A stretch of DNA of 64,000 nucleotides from Metridium senile (lineage: Eukaryota > Cnidaria > Anthozoa > Actiniaria > Metridiidae): contig OX459098.1 in NCBI GenBank assembly GCA_949775045.1, positions 12,000,741-12,064,740 on the forward strand, read 5' to 3'. Positions 1-10,775 of the stretch are shown here, in pieces (within the stretch, counting starts at the first letter, position 1; each line of letters begins with the position of its first letter). The translations under genes were made by a program, and so were the position numbers. The notes below the pieces were generated by a model that was not told the origin of the DNA, ran no database searches, and saw nothing but the letters and a program-made list of their open reading frames with translations.

Positions 1-1
1 T

Positions 2-3000
2 GATTCCTTTAAAAACGACTCGTTCGTGCCAATGTTTACGGACAATTTAAAGTTAAATGATACAATGAAACGTTTAATTCAAGAAGCATGTGGATCCGAT
101 GTTGCATGTATGTATGATTTCGTAGCTACTGATGACGTTTCCATTGGTATTGCAACAAAAAAGACAGGAGAAAACTTTGTGAATAATTCGAACGCACTAG
201 GTAAGAACATTGTTGAGAATTTAAAAATAATCAGTGTGGCGTTTGACTATCTTTTAGGTAATATATCAAACACAGGAAAGTGGGTTTCATCCATATCAAA
301 CTACCGAGAAGAGGATGGAAATCAAATAAACCAATGACTGAGTTTTTGTAGGCTCCGCTAACCAAATATGATAGACAGATACAATAAAACACCAATTTTA
401 CCAGTTTGAGGATGCGATGAATGATTTCAGCGGTTGTTATGATTGGTTACAAAAGCCAGTAATCATTTGGTTTTAGTTTGTTAAAACAGTCAGCTGTCAG
501 TAACTAGTACTAGATTAATTATCGCTCCATATTAAAAAGGTTTTCATAGGGTATTTCAAAAGGATTCCAAAAGGTTTTCATAAGGTTTTCATAGGATATT
601 CATAGGGGAATTTCATAGGGGGTTTCATAGGGTATTTCAAAAGGATTCCAAAGGGTTTTCATAATATTTTCGTAGGGTTTTCATAGGGTATTCATAGGGG
701 TTTGATAGTGTTTTTGAGATGTTGCATGTAGTCATTTGTTAAGATTGTATCATTTTCGTTGTAGAAAACTTCCCTCCAGAGTTTCATAACGCAACCAGCT
801 CTTCCATTCAGCTCAAGCTGAACCAATTAACAACAATCACTGCCAACGCAACCGACAGAAATGGCGATCCATTCGTTTATAGTTTTCCTCCGATGAAAGG
901 GTTAACACATGCAGACAACAATGGCATTCTGACTCTAAAATGGACTATCCCATCTACAGATAAGGTATGCAACTGTGCTATGGTACATAGAGTGTACATT
1001 TTATCTATACAAATGTTATTTAGAATTAATATTATAATGATAATATATAGTATTTATATAGCGCCTATCCGAATCTGCCCCCAGGCGCTTTACAAAACAA
1101 AAACAACAACACACCTAGAAACAAAACTGAGGTAGACTGAGAGCTTACAAGAGCGCTGTAAAATGAGATTGCATCTGTATAAAATAAAATCTAATTGAAG
1201 AACGTATGACACTGTTTAAGGATTCATTGGTTATCAGTTGTCTATAATATTTCAAAACTGCATTGGAACGGTTTAAGTACAATCAGAGATATCACGGTCT
1301 TCATGTTAATCGATCCACAAAAAAAAACGTCTTTTTTTTCAGGTCAATTTCAATGTGACTGTAAGAGACTCGAAAGGTGCTTCATCGACCTGGAACCCAA
1401 CCATTTATCTATGCGCATGTCAAAATAAGGGAGTTTGTACCAAACCGACTATCCCATCTGATGAAAAGTTCCAAGTTATGTCTTGTATATGCGCTGGTTT
1501 TACTGGGAAGTTATGTGAAAGCAAGTTAGACGCATGCCAGATCAACGGACCGCCATGTTTCTCTGGAGTAAACTGTATTGATTTACCTCCCCCTAAGGGC
1601 GTGGAAGGTTACGAGTGCGGGCCCTGTCCTTCTGGGTACAAAGGTGATGGAAAACGGTGTACAGGTAAATAAGTTATGCATACGAAACGAAAAAAGGAGT
1701 TAACATTGATCAGTATTGACCTAAGGGGGCTTTCATTTATTAGTATGGGGGGAGGGGTTAACATTGATCAGTATTAACCTTACCCTGGGTTCCAGAGGCT
1801 CTAGAGGGGATTGGGGCGAAACCCCCGTTGGGGAGGCGAAAGGCGGAGAGAGCCTCTGGTCTCACGAGGCACTAATCTCACTTTCGTGAATCAATAAGGT
1901 ATCAAGTTCTCGCCAAACCGGTTTTTTTATTTTGTTGACATTAAGTTTCACATGGAGCGATCGACCGGAAAACAACTTTAACAAGAATTTGTCGACTACA
2001 AAATCTCCCGTGCAATAAACTACTAATATAGATCTCTTGATAAAGATAATTTATGTAGACTCTATAATATAAACTTTAAATAATACCGAATAATTCCCAG
2101 TAACATACGATCGCTTCCCAATAGTAATATCACAAGATTGAAATAGGAGCTAGATATTTACTAAAGGTCAATCTATACCCAAGCAAACCGTGGAAACTAT
2201 AAATAAAACATAGATAAACAATGTAAAAGCGAATGCAAACGCAAAGGAGATTCTGGCGCTCGTAGTCCAACATAATAAACTGTCATCTATTATCTGCTCC
2301 AAATGCAAGCGAACGTTTGAAAGTTAAGGCTAGAGAAACTCAGTTGAATTGCGTAAATTCAAAAAGATTTGCCACGGTATAAACTCCACGAATAGCTTGA
2401 AATAGATATCAATGATTTCCCGCTTCTTGTGGGTAATACTGTTAAAACATCTTTCCCTTTAATAATGCACAAAAGCACATATTCTTCTTCCACAGCTCTT
2501 CTCTTCTTGAACAAACATTCGCCATATCAGTTATGAACATCATGTCACAAAACAAAACCAGTTTTAATTAGGTGACAATAATTACTCATACCGACAAATC
2601 AGAGCGCTGTTTCTTTCGGATGTTATTGAGAACCAATCAAACGACGAGTACAGATTCTGTACTCGCGAAAGTGAGATTGGTGCCTCGTGAGACCAGAGGC
2701 TCTCTCCGCCTTTCGCCTCCCCAACGGGGGTTTCGCCCCAATCCCCTCTAGAGCCTCTGGAACCCAGGGTATATTAACCTATGGGGGCTTGCATTTATTA
2801 GTATATGGGGGGAGGGGTCAATATTGAGAGGGGGGTCATGTTATTATCGGAAGCTACATAGGGGGTTGTTATTAATTGTATGCAGCTTTAGTAATAAACT
2901 GGGCAAATATAGGAGGTTATGACCTTTTTACCAACCAGGAAAGGGGGGAGTTGCGTAATATTGGAAAAGACAACAGGTGATTTGGCCGATCCTCGCCCCC

Positions 3001-6000
3001 ATCCACTAATAAACGAAATCTCCCTGGACAGAACCAACAAAATATAGAGAATCTTTGGCATTTATTATTTTTTGTTTATATATATATATAGATACAGATA
3101 CAGATACATATATAATGCTAGACAACAAAGGAGATTCAATTTCACACAACATCATTGCATTAGTTACTTTTCATTATAACTTTTAAAGTGCACCTGACGC
3201 CTTTTATATCATTGCGAATCTGTTGTACATGAGGTGTATAATAAGTGTACGTACTTAATTTTTCTTGGTGTCGACCTCATCCCAGGCCTCATTAAATATA
3301 CAAAAGTTATCTGAAAATAATTATAGCAATTTTTTAAAGCTCAATATCTGTATTACTAATATTCACACTACCATTAACATTTTTACTACTTTACAAAAGC
3401 GAGCTTGCTGTCAGCTTTGAAACAAAACTTTGACAAATTCCTGGGATGACGTCACCTCATTTGCATATGTTCATATCTCAAAAAGGAGAGGTCGACATCA
3501 AGAAATATTAAGTACACTTATTATACACCTCATGTACAACAGATTTGCAAAATATCATGAAGCTAAAGGGCGTCAGGTGCACTTTAATGTTTTTTATTTA
3601 ATTATCCAGACATTGACGAGTGTCAGCAGGATACAAAATGCAAGCAACAATGTGACAACACACCAGGATCATTTGATTGCCAATGTAAAACAAGATACAA
3701 GCTAAATTCAGATGGATTCAACTGTGATGGTAATTTACCAAGACATATATTTTTTATATATAATTTGCATATATAGTCTTATATAGTCCTTCTCATCTTG
3801 AGTTTTTCCCACTTCTCCACTTTTCTTCTTTTATATTTATTTCCTTTGAAATCCTCATTCCATATTTTCTGTTTTCTCCTTCCGTTTGCTCTGTTTTCTT
3901 CTTTCCCTTCCTGACTTCCTTTCTTCTCTTCACTTCAACTTCTCATTCCCCTTCTTCCCTCTTCCTCGCTTTGTTTACTTTGTTCCTATTTATTTTCCCC
4001 TCTGATCATATAGGTTTCTACTTCTTCTAACGTATTTACACCTCATTGTTTTATTCATTTTCATTATTCATTCATCTGTTTATTTTTACTTCATTTTCAT
4101 TGTGTTTGATTATGATCGTCGCGGAATATTAAGCAATTTATATAATTGCAATTATAGAAGCCCGAAAAAAGTTTCCGGGACTTCAACGGGAATCCATTTG
4201 AATCCATGACCGTTTCAGAACCGGTGCAATGCTCTACCAACTCAGCTAGGAGGTCATTTTGTTGAGTTCATTCGGCCACAGAGTACAATGTAGATATATG
4301 TTGGTCTGATTCTGACTTCATTTTCATTTGTTTATATTGTTAATTTATTGTGCCGTTTGTAATAGATATCAACGAGTGTAACATTCCTGGAAAGTGTATG
4401 CAGAAATGTACAAACACAATTGGTAGCTATAACTGTAGTTGTAATGATGGTTTGAAGGTAGATCCTGCTGATAAGAGCAAGTGTGTCGGTGAGTGTTATT
4501 CCATTCATTCATTCATTCATTCATTCATTCATTCATTCATTCATTCATTCATTCATTCATTCATTCATTCATTCATTCATTCATTCATTCATTCATTCAT
4601 CCATTTATGCATTCCGTCATCCATCCATTCATTCATTCATCCATGGAAGCGCATTAAATTTACTTTCGTATTTTCTTTGTGTTATCTAGCTGAACAGGCT
4701 TGTGATCTTCAGAGCAGCGGCTGCGACCACATTTGCTATGTCTATAAAAATATCAAAAAGTGTGCATGTCTATCAGGGTATGAACTACAAAATGACCAAC
4801 AAAAATGCAAAGGTAATGCCTGCTTGCAAAGTTGATTAATCAAATATATTATGAAAATGATACGCATAAATTGAAAAGGAAAAGTACTATTATTTAGCGT
4901 CGGTAGTTCCTTTGCTAGAAGTAAAGCTGGTCTCCCAGGAAGGCAACGGTGCGCTCTTTTCCCCCTCTATCCATCAATCCTCCGTTTTGCGGGTATTTAA
5001 AGCCTCTCAAAGCTACACTGATTGGAAAGAAGTCGAAACAAGTGTGAGGCCACTGGGGATGGAACTCGTGAACTCTCTCGCTCCAAAAGTCGCGCCTTAA
5101 CCAACTTAGCCACACTTGTTCCTAACATGCGAGAACTGAGAACGGTTAAAGTTGATTTCAACCCTTCAAGGTACGGCTGTAGCTAAACTTATTTTTAGCA
5201 ACAAAGCCAAGTAAAATTGACCTTCCAGGCACGGAGTCATGTTACGCAATTCAATTTTGAGCCCGAATCCTAAAAGGATCTTTTCGGATATTTTCAACCC
5301 GAAAAGGAGCTCTGATCACCACTATCCCTTGGGCGAAGGGGAAATACCATGGATTTGATTGTGTTATTATTTGTTCAATTCATTTTGGTTTGTGCTCCAC
5401 AGATATCGACGAATGCTCTGGCCAGCAACAGCCTTGTTCTCAAAAATGTACTAATTCCGATGGAGGATATAACTGTGAATGTCTGAATGGTTTCAAACTT
5501 TTATCGGACAAACTTTCTTGTGAAGGTATGAATGATTTTATAAGAAATACTTAGTAATTTTGTTTTTTCCAGTGAGTGATTGTGGATAAATCAATTTATT
5601 CAGGGTTTTTTTACTCAGTTATTTTACAGCGCCATTGAGCTTCCGTAAATGGCGCTATATAAATTGAAATTCTTATTTTTAGTATTAGTATTATTTAAAA
5701 GTAAGCACTTCTTCTAGAAGCTGTAAAATTTCCCTTATATACTTTAACAGGGAAACGCCGAGGAAACAAGTAAAGCTTTGGCCGAGAGAGAATGAGGAGA
5801 GACGTGACGTAAGAGAGGGGAGCCGAAATTCTCCTCATTCTCGCTCGGCCAAAACTTCACTTGACCTAATTTCAACTCGTATCCTCGACCTTTTTGCGTA
5901 AACGTAGGCAGGGACTTGTGCTGTTTTGCATTCTAAAACTATATATTACATTATCACTCCCCTTCTTAATGAATACCCTGTTTTTTTTGTTTTTTTTTAG

Positions 6001-9000
6001 ACATCAACGAATGTTTAACGAGCTACAATTGCAGTGATCCTTTCCACCAGTGTATCAACATTAAAGGATCTTATAAGTGTGAATGTCGTGCAGGACTGGC
6101 ATGGAAAAATAATACGTGTGTTGGTTAGTATATATGTTAATGGATGTTGTACAACTTAGAGCTGGATAGCCTTTAAAAGCCATTGTCACAAATAAAAACA
6201 TGACTCTCTCACTCAAAATAAAACTTTTGTTCCCTTTTTGATAGATCGTTGACATAACTTTTTTCAAATCACTACTCTTCGTGGTTTATTGTATGCCAGA
6301 ATTACTCGCTATTACAACAACTTTTTATATTTCCCGCGAATAATAAAAAATGCAGGGTACCTTTGGTCATTGTTCTCACAGCAACAAGGGGCCTGCAACA
6401 TACGCAGACTCAGTGAAGCATTTCTCGACTAGGTGTGAGAAAAGACAAGTGCGGCTAATGAGCAAAGCCCAACTGAGTCTGCGTATGTTGCTTATGCTTA
6501 TGCTTATGTCGCTAGTGTGAACCGGACTTTTTCTTTTTAACCAAGAAAAAGTCCGGATGTGACGCAGGCTAACCTTAACTCGAATACTGAGTTATATCGT
6601 TGCTTATTCAAACACAGAACCGGCTGAGAATGAAATAATCCAACCTCCCGTGCCAAGAACACCAACGGAGAATGAAAAAAGACAGTCAGTAGAAATGCTC
6701 ATCAAGAAAATGTTGAAGAAAATGGTAATGATTCCAAACCTTTCATTCAAACCTTTTATTGAGGGTCGTGAAGGGGTAAAATAGGAGCTGGGATTTTGAC
6801 TGGGAAAATGGGATTGATGCACTGGGACTGGGATTTATAAATAAAAGAACCATAGAAAATGGGAATGGGATTGAAAACTTAAAAAAAATTAAGCAAAACT
6901 GATGGGATTATGTGATTTTTGACTGGGATTTGGTCCAAATATAAACTGGGAAATGGGATTCGGACCCCCCCTTCAGGACCCTCTTTATTCAAACCTTTCA
7001 GGCAGACCTTTTATTCAAACCTTACATTCAAAACTTTCATTCAAACCTTTCATTCAAACCTTTCAGACAGACCTTTTATTCAAACCTTACATTCAAACCT
7101 TCCATTCAAACCTTTCATATAAACCTTTCGTTCAAACCTTTCATTCAAACCTTTCATTCAAACCTTTCATTCAAACCTTTCATTCAAACCTTTCAAGCAA
7201 ACCTTTCATATAAACCTTTTATTCAAACCTTTCATTCAAACCTTCCATTCAAACCTTTCATATAAACCTTTCGTTCAAACCTTTCATTCAAACCTTTCGT
7301 TCAAACCTTTCATTCAAACCTTTTATTCAAACCTTTCATTCAAACCTTTTATTCAAACCTTTCATATAAACCTTTTATTCAAACCTTTCATTCAAACCTT
7401 GCATTAAAACCTTTCATATAAAGCTTTCATTCAAACCTTTCATTCAAACCTTTCATTCAAACCTTTCATTCAAACCTTTCATGTAAACCTTTTATTCAAA
7501 CCTTTCATTCAAACCTTCCATTCAAACCATTCGTGTAAACCTTTCATTCAAACCTTTCATTCAAACCTTCCATTCAAACCATTCATATAAACCTTTCATT
7601 CAAACCTTTTATTCAAACCTTTCATTCAAACCTTCCATTCAAACCTTTCATATAAACCTTTCATTCAAACCTTTCATTCAAACCTTCCATTCAAACCTTT
7701 CATATAAACCTTTTATTCAAACCATTCATTCAAACCATTCATTCAAACCTTTCATATAAACCTTTCATTCAAACTTCGAAGTAAGACGAACGTGTATTCT
7801 TCTATTGTAATCTCATCGTTCGTCTTGCTTAGACGTAAAGACGAATGGCGCACAGAATTATTACTATTGCAAGAGCGTTGTCACATGAAAAACAGACATT
7901 AATTTAATAAGAAAGCAATAACAAAAGAAAGAGTTCAGCTTGAGTGATCTTCTTTTATATTTTCATTAATTCCTTTCCCACTAAATTACAGAAGTTAAGA
8001 CAACGTTCTTGTAATTAGGTATATGTATCTATTTCAGAATTTCATATTTATCTCAAGTAACAAAATCAATTAATCAATTCTTTATTGTTCATTTGTTTCT
8101 AGTGGGACATTAACATGTCCAAAAAGTTCAAGAGATTCATTGCTAAACTTGTGTCAGCTTTCTGCGTGGAAAACAGAGAGACATGTGGCCTACCACCTAC
8201 CAAGGGACGATCAAGGTATATGATTCATTCATTCATTCATCCATTCATTCATCCATCCATCCATCCATTCATCCATTTATACATTCATTCATTGATGCAT
8301 TCATTGATGCATTCATTGATGCATTCATTGATGCATTCATTTATTGATCCATGCATTCATCCATCCATTCATTTGTTCATTCATTCAATTATCAATTCAT
8401 TAATTCTTTGGTTCAGTTTATCAACAACAACAACAACAACAACAACAACATTTTATTTCTACCTTGCATGAAATGATACAATATTTTATCAATAAATTTA
8501 TTCATACAAATTTATAATTCATTCATTCCTTATAATGCACATTTCGGGTTCATTTATTCATTCATCTATTATCTATTCACTTATTTATTAATTCAATTAT
8601 CCATCTATTCATTCATTTATTCCATGAAGTATTTATTTTTTTAATTTCGTAATTCTACTTGGCTGATCGATTAATCATTTCACTCTGTTTCAGACGAGCG
8701 GTAAAGTTTGGGCTATATACTTCTGAGCAAGTTCACCTACTGCCTGGATATCCAAAACAATCTGAAGCCGACCTACTCGTTGTTTTCTACGTTCAAAAAC
8801 CACCAGAGATTAAAAGCGACATTGTCGTATTACCAGCAAATATCCTGGCTCAAATTGTCAATCGTAACATCACTGAGCTTCAAGTGTTGCTTGGAGGCAA
8901 CAAAATTGCTTATGTTAAAGCTTTGCATGCCGATGAGCCTCCAGCAAAACCTCCCAAAGATAATCTGATTGGATTGTGGATTGGAATTGGTGTAGCCTGT

Positions 9001-10775
9001 CTATTGCTCCTTATTGTCATTATCCTTCTGCTGTGTCTAATACGGTATGTTATAGAAGGGTCTTAATGATCATACAGTATTACTATATAGTCATGCGAAC
9101 TTGAAAACCAAAGCAGTCTGCTTTATATGTTTGTTTATTGCACTTCATTATGCGGTTTTTATTTTTCTGCCCAACTCTTCCAACGCCTAGTTGTGAAATA
9201 TGTTTTTAGCTGCTTCTAATTGTCCTATTTCACTCAGTATGACGTCACATCAAAACATTCTATTGTTCTAACGCTAAGGATCATGGTCAACAGTGGGGGA
9301 CAGATTCATAACAACAATACAAGAATACACGATAAAATTTACAAGACGGATAGGAAAGAAATGACAACAAAATGCCATAAATATGAAAGTGTAAACATAG
9401 ACACATAACATACATAAAAATTAGATAATTTGAAGCTCAATTTTCAAAGAGAAAGAAGATTTAGTCGAAATTACCATTGTTTTCGGCGATTCTATCCCCC
9501 ACTAAAACACATCGTGACGTCATAATGAAATAGGGCAATTGCTCGATATCTTTTATGTTTTTGATTAACGGCAGCAAAAAAGTATTTCAAAGTAACTGTT
9601 GCAATGTTTCGTAGAAAGCTGCAGTAAAAACTGCAGTACTCAAACATCAAAACATATCAACAATCATCACAAATATCCAATGTGATCAAAAATAGCAAAC
9701 CAAGCTGTTAACACTCACCTAAATAGTGATTTTCCATCGTCCGTGAAAGGAAAATGACTAACGAGTTTGTAGTAGTGCGTAATAGTTGGTCAGAAAAGAC
9801 TGGAAGAGTCAATATTATGTGATTAAAACACAAGAAACTTCAGTCTGTGACTTTTACAACCTGTTATAACAAGTTCAATGATCGTTATACACCTCATGCA
9901 AAAAGGCGATACCATACTTAATCAGTATTAGAAGACACCATTGCTTTTATTACAAAGACCACAATAAAATTAGTGGTATTCCAAAATTTCAATGCAGTAA
10001 CATAAAATGATAAAAAGCTACAGCTTTTTGAATTTACAAAGATTTGGCTTAAAATTTGCACTTGGACCTTTATAGAGCCTCGCCTTCGCTTTTTTGATAC
10101 ATTTCAAATGCGGATAACTCTGGAGTGATTCAATACATGACAACAGAACTCTATCAAATTACTAGTTAATTAGACATTCTCTTTCCTTTAATGGAAAAAT
10201 TATTCAGATTGAAATATTTTAGTGTTTATGGTATTTGATGCTGCTCGTTCCCAGTCCCTTGCTCTTTTTGCATAATGTCTATATTGGAGTCCTGTTTTCC
10301 TTTCTTTCTGCGTTTGCATTCTAAATTGTACAATTTGCTAAGTCACGGATTAATGAAGGCCACTGTAGTCTAGTATATAGAGCGGTTTTCGTATGAGTGG
10401 GAAACTGCCCGTAATATTTACGGTACTGTTACTGTAGAACTTTCGAATGTTTTTTAGAACTTACGGTACGGTTACGGCTACGGTACGGTACGATCAGTTT
10501 CCCACTCGTACGAAAACCGCTCTATAGTGTAGTTAGTAGTACTAACTACCAACAGGTAATACCATCTATTATGGCTACTATTTATACGACGGAAAATCAC
10601 TCTAATATTTATATCTAATATAATAATAATATTCCTCGATTTTCGTTGAAGATTATTTAGGAAAACCAGAAAGATAAGCAACGAGCAACATGCCAGGAAT
10701 AACCACGGATACTATGAAGAACATCCTGGAAACATGGAACTTGTCAAGGTCAAGAAAAGTCAGCCCGAAAATTAA
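2..10775 (+). CDS. MUC4-like mucin / EGF-repeat single-pass membrane protein, 5' part outside the window
   Basis: Exons: 2-200, 765-964, 1343-1664, 3610-3729, 4366-4488, 4690-4812, 5403-5525, 6001-6123, 6618-6724, 8103-8215, 8694-9044, 10661-10775; every junction is GT-AG and the frame stays open to the TAA at 10773. Exon 1 carries the end of a VWD-type domain ([16 protein letters not shown], as in MUC4-like proteins). Exon 2 resembles an Ig/cadherin-like segment ([19 protein letters not shown]). Exon 3 holds two cysteine-rich EGF-like modules. Exons 4-8 are one EGF module each; four begin with calcium-binding D-I-D/N-E-C. Exons 9-11 are a juxtamembrane region with few cysteines, then one membrane helix ([20 protein letters not shown]). 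The last exon gives a basic, tyrosine-containing tail ending in KKSQPEN. The protein is type I, probably surface-exposed, and may act in adhesion or mucus. The family resembles the mucin-like protein reported from coral skeletal matrix (from memory). The short final exon is the least certain. Confidence 0.88.
540..710. repeat. Imperfect minisatellite, TTTCATAGGG/TATTTCAAAAGG units
   Basis: Loose tandem repetition of TTTCATAGGG-like and TTTCAAAAGGATTCC-like units inside intron 1 of the mucin-like gene. The rest of this 564-bp intron shows nothing else recognisable. Confidence 0.7.
1030..1110 (+). repeat. SINE tail fragment
   Basis: The segment TATTTATATAGCGCC, a short spacer, then AGGCGCTTTACAAAA resembles the 3' tail of the full SINE at 36,000-36,380 (ATTTATATAGCGC ... 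GCGCTTTACA). It lies just after exon 2 of the mucin-like gene. Confidence 0.6.
1783..2769. mobile_element. DNA transposon/MITE with about 105-bp inverted termini
   Basis: Near-perfect inverted repeats lie at 1783-1887 and 2665-2769, beginning CCCTGGGTTCCAGAGGCTCT and ending in its complement, and are flanked by TA on both sides. The interior has no long open frame, so this is a non-autonomous DNA element. It sits in intron 3 of the mucin-like gene and interrupts an older GGGGGCTTGCATTTATTAGT-type repeat whose sequence resumes at 2770. Confidence 0.85.
2770..2985 (+). repeat. Dispersed repeat, copy 1 (second copy at 60.3 kb)
   Basis: This stretch, with landmarks GGGGGCTTGCATTTATTAGT, ATGCAGCTTTAGTAATAAAC and GAGTTGCGTAATATTGGAAA, recurs in the same order at 60,318-60,513. 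Related sequence also lies at 1720-1782, left of the inserted element. No coding frame is visible. Confidence 0.85.
3184..3586. mobile_element. Palindromic MITE, TAAAGTGCACCTGACGCC termini
   Basis: About 100-bp arms are inverted: TAAAGTGCACCTGACGCC on the left and GGCGTCAGGTGCACTTTA on the right, with CATGAGGTGTATAATAAGTG in both arms. The right end lies only 23 bp upstream of the EGF exon at 3610, so the element supplies part of the sequence near that splice acceptor. A related half-copy is at 26,430-26,585. Confidence 0.85.
4185..4260 (-). repeat. tRNA-like SINE head fragment
   Basis: On the minus strand TAGCTGAGTTGGTAGAGC matches a tRNA A box, followed by a B-box-like GATTCAAAT. No functional tRNA fold is evident, so this is read as a SINE head remnant in intron 4. 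Confidence 0.55.
4497..4645. repeat. (CATT)n microsatellite
   Basis: About 25 uninterrupted ATTC/CATT tetramers followed by degenerate ATCC units in the short intron between EGF exons 5 and 6. The Ser-Phe-Ile-His repeats in its open frames are translation artefacts of the microsatellite. Confidence 0.95.
5030..5118 (-). repeat. tRNA-like sequence, decayed SINE head
   Basis: On the minus strand GTGGCTAAGTTGGTTAAGG has the form of a tRNA A box and GAGTTCCATCCCC a mutated B box. The stems are not intact. It is intronic, between EGF exons 6 and 7. Confidence 0.5.
5764..5872. repeat. Small palindrome
   Basis: AAGCTTTGGCCGAGAGAGAA is mirrored by TTCTCGCTCGGCCAAAACTT about 60 bp downstream. It is a short foldback, probably a MITE remnant, in the intron before EGF exon 8. 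A SINE-tail-like fragment (GGCGCTATATAAATTG) lies just upstream at 5628-5700. Confidence 0.6.
6395..6492. repeat. Inverted repeat, GCAACATACGCAGACTCAGT
   Basis: GCAACATACGCAGACTCAGT and its exact complement ACTGAGTCTGCGTATGTTGC enclose about 55 bp. A second hairpin, around GACTTTTTCTT / AAGAAAAAGTC, follows at 6525-6560. Both lie in the intron before exon 9 of the mucin-like gene. Confidence 0.75.
6984..7775. repeat. 13-bp minisatellite, consensus ATTCAAACCTTTC
   Basis: Roughly 60 copies of a 13-bp unit with variants (TTTCATATAAACC, TTCCATTCAAACC) form a 790-bp array in intron 9. Because 13 is not a multiple of 3, the open frames cycle through [13 protein letters not shown] peptides that are not genes. 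Confidence 0.95.
8220..8400. repeat. CATT/CATC/GATG tetranucleotide repeat tract
   Basis: Degenerate ATTC, ATCC and TTGATGCA repeats start immediately after the splice donor of exon 10; a short (CAA)n run follows at about 8425-8450. Low complexity and intronic. Confidence 0.9.
9218..9540. mobile_element. MITE, AATTGTCCTATTTCA termini
   Basis: Left end AATTGTCCTATTTCACTCAG with TGACGTCAC; right end GTGACGTCATAATGAAATAG with GGCAATT. This is an inverted pair 323 bp overall, without coding capacity. It lies in the last intron of the mucin-like gene. Confidence 0.75.
10376..10526. mobile_element. Short MITE, TATAGAGCGGTTTTCGTA termini
   Basis: 32-bp near-perfect inverted repeats (TATAGAGCGGTTTTCGTATG ... 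TACGAAAACCGCTCTATA) enclose a GGTACGGTTACGG-rich core. 151 bp long, upstream of the predicted final exon of the mucin-like gene. Confidence 0.85.

Noticed and set aside
6919..7213. FIQTFHSNL repeat open frames
   Set aside because: 13-bp minisatellite read in shifting frames within a mucin-gene intron.
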